From positions 4,427,814 through 4,491,813 of the forward strand of contig NZ_CP118164.1 in assembly GCF_028748185.1 (NCBI RefSeq): 64,000 nt of DNA, written 5' to 3'. Source of the stretch: Bremerella sp. P1. GTDB lineage: Bacteria; Planctomycetota; Planctomycetia; Pirellulales; Pirellulaceae. Every line of letters begins with the position of its first letter. Position 1 is the stretch's first letter. Positions 17,187 through 23,941 of the stretch are shown one piece after another. The translations under genes were made by a program, and so were the position numbers. Below the pieces are notes generated by a model, which was given only the letters and a program-made list of their open reading frames with translations, made no database searches and was not told the DNA's origin.

Positions 17187-19194
17187 TCAGCCAGCGACGC
17201 CAACCAGCCTCAACTTCACAGCGAATGCCGTGATCGATATCGACGCGTCGGCTGCCGGTGAAAGCGGATCGGCGCTGCCCCGGTTCAAGATGCTCGCCTA
17301 CACCGGCGCACCGATGCGAGTCGGTGGTTGGCGTTATCCGGTGATCATCGACCTGGCCGGACTTTCGATCCCATCCCAGTCGCGTCCCATCCGATTCGGG
17401 CACGATCCGCTTTCGGGCGTGGGGCACACCGATGCGATCCGAATCGAGCAAGGCCAGTTGATGGCCAGCGGCGTGGTCTCGCGTGATACGCCAGCGGCCC
17501 GCGAAGTCGTCATCAGTTCCAAGAACGGTTTTCCCTGGCAAGCGTCGATCGGTGCGAGCGTCGAGGAATTCGAGTTCGTCAAGGATCGCCAGACCGTGAC
17601 CGTCAATGGCCGCCAGTACGACGGCCCTCTCAATGTCGTCCGCAAAGCTTCGCTGGGCGAAATCAGCTTCGTCGATCTCGGTGCCGACGGTGCCACCAGC
17701 GCCAGCGTCGCCGCGCAATCCCCTTCAGGAGAAGAGTCCATGGATGAGTCCTCTACCGTCGACCACGACGACACCCAATCTACCAGCCAAACACCAACGG
17801 CCCCTGCGACGCCTCCGGCAAATGATCCGCCGGCTTCGCCTCCGCCTGCCGCCAGCGCCGCGGCACAGACCGCGACCACGGTCGAGGAGATTCGCGCGGC
17901 GGCCGCAGCGGAAGTCGAGCGAATCGGAGCCATCCGTCGCCAGTGCGGCGGACGTTACCCGGACATCGAAGCTCGAGCCATTCGTGATGGCTGGAGCGAA
18001 CAGCGAACGGAACTGGAGATCCTCCGAATCACCCGCCCCGTCGCTCCTTCGGTTCACGTGCCTGACAACCAGATGACCAGTTCGGTCCTGGAGGCGGCCT
18101 GCATGATGACCGCCGGACTGAGCCGACTGGAAGACTTCGCCGAACCTCGCGCTCTCGATGCCGCGTCACGACGATTCAAGGGCGGTATCGGCCTGCAAGA
18201 GTTGATGCTTGAAGCGGCGTGGGCCAACGGCTACACGGGACGCACTTTCCGTGATCCGCGGGCCGTGTTCGATCATGCCTTCAGTCGCAGCGTGCAGGCT
18301 TCGTTCTCGACGATTGACCTGGGGGGCATCCTGTCGAACGTTGCCAACAAGTTTCTGCTGGAAGGCTTCTTCAGTGTGGAGCGGACGTGGCGAAACATCT
18401 GCGCGATCCGCAATGTGAGCGATTTCAAGACGGTCACCAGTTACCGGATGATCGGCAAAGAGCAGTACGAGCAGGTAGCTCCTGGTGGAGAACTCAAACA
18501 CGGAACGCTCGGCGAGGAGCAGTACAGCAACAAGGCCGACACCTATGGATTGATGCTGTCGATCGACCGCCGCGACATCGTCAACGATGACCTCGGTGCG
18601 ATCACTACGGTGCCTCGCAAGCTGGGACGTGGGTCGGGCCTGAAGATCAACGACATCTTCTGGTCCACCTTTATGGATAACGCCAGCTTCTTCACCGCTG
18701 GCAACAACAACTACATCAGTGGCGCCACGACGGGACTGTCGATTGATGGGCTGACCCAGGGCGAGGTCACCTTCATGGATCAGACCGACGCCGATGGTAA
18801 GCCGATCGGCGTCATGCCCGCCATCTTGCTGGTGCCCACTGCGCTCTCCGCGCTGGGATCACAGCTCTTCAAGTCGATGGAGCTGCGAGACACCACCTCC
18901 AGCACCAAGTACCCCGTGAGCAACCCGCACCAAGGGAAGTTCCGGGTCGAGGTCAGCCGGTACCTGTCCAACTCTCAGTACACCGGCAACTCGGCGAAGG
19001 CTTGGTTCCTGTTGGCCGAGCCTACCGATCTGCCCGTGATCGAGGTCGCGTTCCTCAATGGCCAGGAGGCGCCCACGATCGAAACGGCTGACGCCGACTT
19101 CAACGTGCTCGGCGTGCAGATGCGTGGCTATCACGACTTCGGTGTGGCTCTGCAGGATCCTCGCGGCGGTCTGAAGAGCAAGGGCGAAGCGTAA
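17140..19194 (+). CDS. Prohead protease fused to major capsid protein
   Basis: A 684-residue fusion. Residues about 20-200 resemble the HK97-type prohead protease: IRFGHDPLSGVGH carries the candidate catalytic His, and FPWQASIGASV the candidate Ser. A Pro/Ala/Thr-rich linker follows (about 205-255), then a helical scaffold-like stretch (TTVEEIRAAAAAEVERIG), then the capsid domain (about 300-684, including LGVQMRGYHDFGVAL at the end). Protease, scaffold and shell are therefore one polypeptide, expected to be cut during maturation. ATG 17140 follows ACGGAGGA. Confidence 0.8.
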   Translation: MKATKPTKKSQPTDPDQPATPTSLNFTANAVIDIDASAAGESGSALPRFKMLAYTGAPMRVGGWRYPVIIDLAGLSIPSQSRPIRFGHDPLSGVGHTDAIRIEQGQLMASGVVSRDTPAAREVVISSKNGFPWQASIGASVEEFEFVKDRQTVTVNGRQYDGPLNVVRKASLGEISFVDLGADGATSASVAAQSPSGEESMDESSTVDHDDTQSTSQTPTAPATPPANDPPASPPPAASAAAQTATTVEEIRAAAAAEVERIGAIRRQCGGRYPDIEARAIRDGWSEQRTELEILRITRPVAPSVHVPDNQMTSSVLEAACMMTAGLSRLEDFAEPRALDAASRRFKGGIGLQELMLEAAWANGYTGRTFRDPRAVFDHAFSRSVQASFSTIDLGGILSNVANKFLLEGFFSVERTWRNICAIRNVSDFKTVTSYRMIGKEQYEQVAPGGELKHGTLGEEQYSNKADTYGLMLSIDRRDIVNDDLGAITTVPRKLGRGSGLKINDIFWSTFMDNASFFTAGNNNYISGATTGLSIDGLTQGEVTFMDQTDADGKPIGVMPAILLVPTALSALGSQLFKSMELRDTTSSTKYPVSNPHQGKFRVEVSRYLSNSQYTGNSAKAWFLLAEPTDLPVIEVAFLNGQEAPTIETADADFNVLGVQMRGYHDFGVALQDPRGGLKSKGEA

Positions 19195-19237
19195 GCAAGC
19201 TCGACGTACACAAGCTGAAACTCAAGGAGCCTGATTC

Positions 19238-19579
19238 ATGGCACAAGCAACTTTCATTCAAGACGGCAAATACGTCGACCACACGCCGGTCGGTGCGTTG
19301 GCATCCGGCGACGTCGTCGTCCAAGGCGATCTGGTCGGCGTGGTGGTTCGTCCGCTCGCGGCGGGTGAAGTCGGAGCCCTCGTTGTCGATGGCGTCTTCG
19401 ACTTCGCCAAGGAGGCCGGCGGTGGCGTGACCTTCGCGGTCGGTGCGATCGCGTATTGGGACGACACCAACAACGTGGCCGTAGCGACCGACGGTGCCGG
19501 CGCGAACAAGCAGATCGGCAAGGTTGTGAAGGCGGCAGCCGACGCGGACGCCACCGTTCGCGTGCGTCTCAGTCAGTAG
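19238..19579 (+). CDS. DUF2190 capsid decoration protein
   Basis: A 113-residue protein of the DUF2190 family: VDHTPVGALASGDVV near the start, then VGVVVRPLAAGEVGAL and a final VRVRLSQ. Members are trimeric cement proteins on phage heads, normally encoded just after the capsid gene, as here. AAGGAG precedes the ATG. Confidence 0.85.
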   Translation: MAQATFIQDGKYVDHTPVGALASGDVVVQGDLVGVVVRPLAAGEVGALVVDGVFDFAKEAGGGVTFAVGAIAYWDDTNNVAVATDGAGANKQIGKVVKAAADADATVRVRLSQ

Positions 19580-19614
19580 TCCCCGTCTCTGATGTTCTCC
19601 AAGGAGGAAGAACC

Positions 19615-19896
19615 GTGAAGCGTTCCCTGTTGATTGCTGTTCTGGCCGTTGCGGCTGCTTGTTGGATGGTGCCTTGCGAGGCCCATGCGTGTGGCCGGTT
19701 CGGGCATCGTCTGCGTGCGGTGGTTCGCGCTCCCCTGCGAGTCGCTCGCGCCCCCGTTCGTTTGGTCCGAACCATTCGCCAGCGCCGGTGCGGCTGCGGT
19801 CCGTCGTGCTACTGCAGCCCCGTTTGCTACTGCGCTCCCGCCGCGACGCTGGTCGGGGCAACGGATTGTGCGACCGGAGCCTGTCCGGCGCAGTGA
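19615..19896 (+). CDS. Exported cysteine-rich small protein
   Basis: A 93-residue protein beginning with a GTG behind AAGGAGG. It has a signal peptide (KRSLLIAVLAVAAACWMVP, cleavage likely after EAHA) and an arginine-rich middle. The C-terminal part holds repeated cysteines (CGCGPSCYCSPVCYC). It is the first of three consecutive exported proteins placed between head decoration and neck genes. No function is recognised; it could coat the cell envelope or be oxidised by the thioredoxin-like protein encoded two genes downstream. Confidence 0.65.
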   Translation: MKRSLLIAVLAVAAACWMVPCEAHACGRFGHRLRAVVRAPLRVARAPVRLVRTIRQRRCGCGPSCYCSPVCYCAPAATLVGATDCATGACPAQ

Positions 19897-19923
19897 TTCC
19901 CACGTGTGACAAGGAAGAGAAGC

Positions 19924-20502
19924 GTGAAGTCCACCTTGATTGCTTTGGTGCTCGTCATGACCGCTGGAGCCCAACTCTCCAGCGGTCAATCCGTCGAGTG
20001 CCCCGATAACCGCTTGGCGGTCGACCTGCCCCGCGACATTCGGACCTGGTTTCGCAACCCGGACGGATCGTGCGTGCAGTGCTCGATCGGCATGTGCGGC
20101 GTCGATCAGAACGTGCCCGAAGCGGCAACGCTGCTGTGGGATACCGAGTACGGCCCGCGGGAGCGTGGCGGCTCGGGACCGTCGCGCGTTTCCGCCTATT
20201 GCCATCGTCGCGGCATCCGAGCGTTCAACATCACCGGATCCAACACCTGGGACTGGATGAAGTGGGCGGCTGAAACGGGGCGCGGTGCGGCGATCGGCGC
20301 TGGGACGGCGCACTTCCAGACGCTCATGGGGTACGAGCCGGAAACGGGCACTTGGTACGTCTGCAACAACAACTCTCCGACGCGGATCGACACGTACGAC
20401 GAAGCGTCGTTCAGGCGGCTCCATCTGGCCAGCGGCCAATGGGTCGTGGTTCTCGATTACCCGCCGCATCCGGAGCGGCCTCAGTACTACCAGTGGTGGT
20501 GA
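19924..20502 (+). CDS. Exported papain-like (C39/C1-type) cysteine peptidase candidate
   Basis: A 192-residue protein with a signal peptide (VKSTLIALVLVMTAGAQLSSG). The mature part has GSCVQCSIGMCGV, where a nucleophile Cys is expected, and later GTAHFQTLMGYE followed by WYVCNNNSP, the His and Asn arrangement of papain-like and C39-like peptidases. GTG 19924 is favoured over 19906 because AAGGAAGAG sits just upstream. Inside a phage head operon it could act on the envelope at lysis or on exported partners. The fold is a motif-based inference, not proven. Confidence 0.6.
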   Translation: MKSTLIALVLVMTAGAQLSSGQSVECPDNRLAVDLPRDIRTWFRNPDGSCVQCSIGMCGVDQNVPEAATLLWDTEYGPRERGGSGPSRVSAYCHRRGIRAFNITGSNTWDWMKWAAETGRGAAIGAGTAHFQTLMGYEPETGTWYVCNNNSPTRIDTYDEASFRRLHLASGQWVVVLDYPPHPERPQYYQWW

Positions 20503-20528
20503 CCACCCACAGGCGAAAGGAAGTAACC

Positions 20529-21458
20529 ATGCGATTTTTGTTTCTGGCGCTGATGGCGATCGGCTGCCTGACGACCAACGCCCTCGCCCAAAGCGATCCG
20601 CCCGAAGTGGATCAGGCGGAAGTGATGCGGCTGGGCGATACGGTCCAGCACGTGGGCGACCATGCGGCTGGCGAGGAGAACGCCGACGCCTTCATCGCGG
20701 CCATGAGTCCCCCGGAAAGCGACGCGGACAAGTGGTTCATCAGCGTGCTCTCGATGAGGGGCTGCGCCGCGTGCGAGAAGCTCAAGCGGGACTGGGCGAC
20801 GAACGAATGGCTACTCGCGCTGGCCAATCCCAACGACCCGAAGAAGTCGTGGGCGCACTACAAGGTCTACGACAAAGACGACGAGAGCCAGAAGTTCCGT
20901 TGGGAGAAGATCAAGGTCACTGCCTACCCGACCATCATCGTCCAGCCTCCGCGAAGTGGCATCTACGGCGATGCGGCCACGGTTGTGTTCCAGGGCGTCT
21001 ACCAAGGCGATCCCGAACGATTGGCTCGCGGCATCAGCAGCGCAATCCGTCGGTATATCGCTCGGCTGCAAACCATTCACGAAGCGGAACCTCCCGGGCT
21101 CATCGGCCAGTCCGGTCCACCGTGGCAACCGACGCCGCGAGTCGATCCGGTTCGGCCCCAGCCCAACACGCCGTTCCCCCTGTTCGACCCGACCATTCCG
21201 CCCCAACCGCCCGAGCCTGCTCCAGCGCCTGTGCCTGTTTCCACGTTTCCGTGGTCGGCCGTGCTGACGCTGGTGATGGCGGGCTTCTCGATTCCTGCAG
21301 CCATCGCCCTCGTAGTTTGGGGCATCAGTTTCATTCGGGCGCGACGCCAAGCGGCCGGCAAACCGCTGCTGCTCGACCAAGAGGCGTTTGACGAACTGGT
21401 TGCGCTCTTGCGTCAGTTGTCACAAACCCAGATCCAACCATCCTCGAGCGGGCAATAG
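20529..21458 (+). CDS. Exported, membrane-anchored thioredoxin-fold protein
   Basis: A 309-residue protein: signal peptide (RFLFLALMAIGCLTTNALAQ), a thioredoxin-like domain (about residues 60-180) with active-site-like RGCAACEKL and a cis-proline segment AYPTIIVQP, a Pro-rich linker (PFPLFDPTIPPQPPEPAPAP) and a C-terminal membrane helix (VLTLVMAGFSIPAAIALVVWGI) with a cytoplasmic tail. It is likely periplasmic and membrane-bound and may handle thiols of the adjacent Cys-rich and Cys-peptidase proteins. AGGAAG precedes the ATG. Confidence 0.7.
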   Translation: MRFLFLALMAIGCLTTNALAQSDPPEVDQAEVMRLGDTVQHVGDHAAGEENADAFIAAMSPPESDADKWFISVLSMRGCAACEKLKRDWATNEWLLALANPNDPKKSWAHYKVYDKDDESQKFRWEKIKVTAYPTIIVQPPRSGIYGDAATVVFQGVYQGDPERLARGISSAIRRYIARLQTIHEAEPPGLIGQSGPPWQPTPRVDPVRPQPNTPFPLFDPTIPPQPPEPAPAPVPVSTFPWSAVLTLVMAGFSIPAAIALVVWGISFIRARRQAAGKPLLLDQEAFDELVALLRQLSQTQIQPSSSGQ

Positions 21459-21461
21459 CAC

Positions 21462-21848
21462 ATGGCTGATCTGCTCGAGAGCGGACAAGACTGGCTCGCT
21501 GGCAAGTTGAAGGCTCACGCCTCGCGTGAAGTCCTTTACCTGCGCGGCGCGAGCCAAGTCGCCGTCTCTGCCACGATCGGCCGCACATTGCTCAAGCTCG
21601 ATGACGGCTATGGCGGCATCCGCATGGAGTGGACCGATCGCGACTACTTGATTCAGGCCGTCGAAATCGACTTCGGTGCCGGGCCGGTCACACCGCAGCG
21701 CGGCGACCGCATCCAGGACACAGTCGGTTCGATCGTTTCCACGTACGAGGTAGCCGCCTACGGAGGCGAGCCGCCGTTTCGCCCCAGCGATCCGTTCGGA
21801 ATCGTGCTGAGGATCCACACCAAATGCATCGAACAGGAGAGCGTCTGA
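21462..21848 (+). CDS. Head-tail connector/neck protein candidate
   Basis: A 128-residue, beta-rich protein located between capsid and tail genes, with features of a phage head-closure protein: DYLIQAVEIDFGAGPVTPQRGD followed by YEVAAYGGEPPF and a polar end. It follows the thioredoxin-like gene by three bases. The assignment relies mainly on position and size. Confidence 0.55.
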   Translation: MADLLESGQDWLAGKLKAHASREVLYLRGASQVAVSATIGRTLLKLDDGYGGIRMEWTDRDYLIQAVEIDFGAGPVTPQRGDRIQDTVGSIVSTYEVAAYGGEPPFRPSDPFGIVLRIHTKCIEQESV

Positions 21849-21849
21849 A

Positions 21850-22281
21850 ATGACTGATTCGCTACTCCTGACCGTCGCCGATGGCATCGTCGAAGGGATC
21901 AACCTGGCATCGTTCAGCCAGCCGGTCACGGCGGTGCGTCATTACCAGCCCAAGTTCGATCTCAAGGAGATGGACCAACTGCACGTGAGCGTTGTGCCAC
22001 GGTCGATCACCGAGAAACGATTGTCGCGAGCGCTCACTGCCTTCGACTGTGCTGTGGACATCGGCGTGCAGCAGCGAAGCAGCATGGACCAGCCGACGCT
22101 CGACGGGCTCACGGATCTGGTCGCGGAGATTGCGGAACTGCTACGAGCCAATCCGCTGTGGGGATTCCCTGAAGCCAGGCTGATTGAACTCAGCAACGAT
22201 CCCGTGTTCGCCCCCGAACACCTGGACGAGTTGCGGCAGTTCACCAGCGTCGTGCGTGCCACTTACCGAGTCTGGAGGTGA
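21850..22281 (+). CDS. Tail terminator/completion protein candidate
   Basis: A 143-residue alpha/beta protein: LADGIV-type N-terminal helix, FDLKEMDQLHVSVVPRS and a final TSVVRATYRVWR strand. Proteins of this size and pattern just before the gp10-like and tail tube genes usually cap the tail tube or link it to the neck. The call is by position and general fold. Confidence 0.55.
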   Translation: MTDSLLLTVADGIVEGINLASFSQPVTAVRHYQPKFDLKEMDQLHVSVVPRSITEKRLSRALTAFDCAVDIGVQQRSSMDQPTLDGLTDLVAEIAELLRANPLWGFPEARLIELSNDPVFAPEHLDELRQFTSVVRATYRVWR

Positions 22282-22286
22282 CCGCG

Positions 22287-22751
22287 ATGGCGATGGTGGG
22301 ATTCAACCAGAAACAGATGTTCTTCGACCGCCAGGCAGTGATCGATGCGGTGGGTCGCGCCAACGCGAAGAACCTGTCGCGTGCCGGCAGCTTCATACGC
22401 CGTGCGGCGAGGTCATCGCTACGGAAACGCAAACGCGCGTCGGAGCCGGGCCAACCCCCGAGCGTTCATACGCAGGACCGCGTGGCAACGCTCAAGAACA
22501 TCTGGTTCGTGTTCGAACGCCGGCGAGCATCGGTCGTCGTGGGGCCGTTGCGGCTCAACGGATCGACCTTGCAAGGCAGCAACCGATCCACCGTTCCCGA
22601 ACTCCATGAGCTTGGCGGCAGCGCCGTGCTCGAGAGTCGCAAAACCAAACGAAGACGCCGAGCCCGCTACGCGCCGCGTCCCTACATGGGACCGGCAATG
22701 AAACGCGAGCTTCCCAAGTTCGAGGGCCTGTGGGCCAACAGCGTGAAGTAA
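22287..22751 (+). CDS. Minor tail/neck protein, HK97 gp10-like
   Basis: A 154-residue, strongly basic protein with an N-terminal helix (RANAKNLSRAGSFIRRAAR), a beta core (WFVFERRRASVVVGPLRL) and RYAPRPYMGPAMKRELPKF near the end, a segment usual in gp10-like tail-completion proteins. ATG 22287 has GGAGG upstream; GTG 22278 overlapping the previous stop is an alternative. Confidence 0.65.
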   Translation: MAMVGFNQKQMFFDRQAVIDAVGRANAKNLSRAGSFIRRAARSSLRKRKRASEPGQPPSVHTQDRVATLKNIWFVFERRRASVVVGPLRLNGSTLQGSNRSTVPELHELGGSAVLESRKTKRRRRARYAPRPYMGPAMKRELPKFEGLWANSVK

Positions 22752-22766
22752 CCAAGGAGGAAACCA

Positions 22767-23207
22767 ATGGCGGTCAAACTCGGGCTTGATGCCAAGCTCT
22801 TTCACAACACCGGATCTTACGCCACGCCGACGTGGGACGAGATCACCAACGTCCGCGACCTAACGCTCAATCTGGAAGCGGGCGAAGCCGACGTTACGAC
22901 GCGCGGCAACGCCGGCTGGCGAGCCACGGTCGCGACGCTCAAGGACGGGTCGATCGAGTTCGAGATGGTCTGGGACTCGGAAGATACCGACTTCATCGCG
23001 ATCCGCGATGCCTTCCTCAACAAGACAGCCGTGGAACTGGCGGTCCTCGATGGGGACGTGGTCGCCTCCGGTTCCCAAGGGCTGCGTGCCAGCTTCATGG
23101 TCACCAGCTTCAGCCGCAACGAGCCGCTGGAAGAGGCGATCACGGTGAGCGTCACGATGAAGCCAACCTACTCGGCCAACCCACCAGAATGGATGACGAT
23201 CCCCTAA
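22767..23207 (+). CDS. Major tail tube protein
   Basis: A 146-residue tail tube protein. The motif WDEITNVRDLTLNLEAGEAD, with TTRGNAGWRATVATLKDGSI after it, is the typical start of the siphophage tube family. VSVTMKPTYSANPPEW closes it. Rings of it form the tail tube around the tape measure. AAGGAGG precedes the ATG. Confidence 0.85.
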   Translation: MAVKLGLDAKLFHNTGSYATPTWDEITNVRDLTLNLEAGEADVTTRGNAGWRATVATLKDGSIEFEMVWDSEDTDFIAIRDAFLNKTAVELAVLDGDVVASGSQGLRASFMVTSFSRNEPLEEAITVSVTMKPTYSANPPEWMTIP

Positions 23208-23225
23208 TGATGGAGTGAGTGAAGC

Positions 23226-23708
23226 GTGAAGACCTTCAAAGACAATGCGGATCGCACCTGGACGGTGACCGTCAACGTCGACGCAATCAAACGCGTGCGT
23301 TCGTTGCTGAACATCGACCTGATGGAAGCAGTCGAGGGGAAGCTGATCGAACGGTTAATTGGCGATCCGATTCTGCTGTGCGACGTCATCTATTGCGTGT
23401 GCAAGGAGGACGCCGACGCCAAGGGCATCACGGACGAAGAGTTCGGCCGAGCCATGGCGGGCGATGCGATCGAACTGGCAACCACGGCACTGCTCGAGGA
23501 GCTGGTCGATTTTTTCCCGCAGGGCAAGCGTCAGCTACTGAGGAAGGCGCTTGCCAAGTTGGAGACGCTCCAGGAGACGATGCTGGCGGTGGTGAGCGAG
23601 CGGCTGGACAGTCCGGAACTCGACGCACAACTGCTGGCGGAGCTGCGAAGGCTTGGCGACTCGTCTGGCGATTCGCCGGCATCCTCGGAATCCACCCCGG
23701 TCTCCTGA
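23226..23708 (+). CDS. Tail assembly chaperone, G-type
   Basis: A 160-residue, mainly helical protein between the tail tube and tape measure genes, starting at GTG 23226. This is the standard place for the G protein of the G/GT tail chaperone pair, which binds the tape measure before tube assembly. Its C-terminus becomes polar (GDSSGDSPASSESTPVS). A long open frame one base back covers the gene and continues into a T-like domain, implying a -1 frameshift. Confidence 0.7.
   Translation: MKTFKDNADRTWTVTVNVDAIKRVRSLLNIDLMEAVEGKLIERLIGDPILLCDVIYCVCKEDADAKGITDEEFGRAMAGDAIELATTALLEELVDFFPQGKRQLLRKALAKLETLQETMLAVVSERLDSPELDAQLLAELRRLGDSSGDSPASSESTPVS
23510..23516 (+). other. Candidate -1 slippery heptamer
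   Basis: T_TTT_TTC in the zero frame of the chaperone gene, a canonical X_XXY_YYZ site. A shift here would replace the last 64 G codons with an unusual composition, so a less canonical site nearer 23.64-23.70 kb is also possible. Confidence 0.4.
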
Positions 23709-23938
23709 CGCTGCGTGAACTGTGGCTGATGGCCGAGGAGCGACAACGGGATCATTGGTCTCACACGTCGCTGGTGTTGTCGGTGCTGGCGAACATCCAC
23801 CGCGATCCCAAGCGAGCTGGTCGCTACACAGCCGACGACTTCAATCCATTCACCGCACGCAAGCCCGTCACCATGAAGGCGGGCGTCGGCATTTTGAAAC
23901 ATGTGTTCGTGGACAACCGGAAAGGAAACGCGAAATAG
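23639..23938 (+). CDS. Tail assembly chaperone T-like extension (expressed by -1 frameshift)
   Basis: The -1 frame relative to the G gene is open to 23938 and its last part reads as a real protein: FAGILGIHPGLLTLRELW, then MAEERQRDHWSHTS, VLANIHRDPKR and DFNPFTARK. This resembles the T domain of tail chaperones. No good start codon precedes it in this frame, which supports expression only as a GT fusion. The start given here is a nominal in-frame position, not a translation start. Confidence 0.6.
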   Translation, partial: GAAKAWRLVWRFAGILGIHPGLLTLRELWLMAEERQRDHWSHTSLVLSVLANIHRDPKRAGRYTADDFNPFTARKPVTMKAGVGILKHVFVDNRKGNAK

Positions 23939-23941
23939 ATC

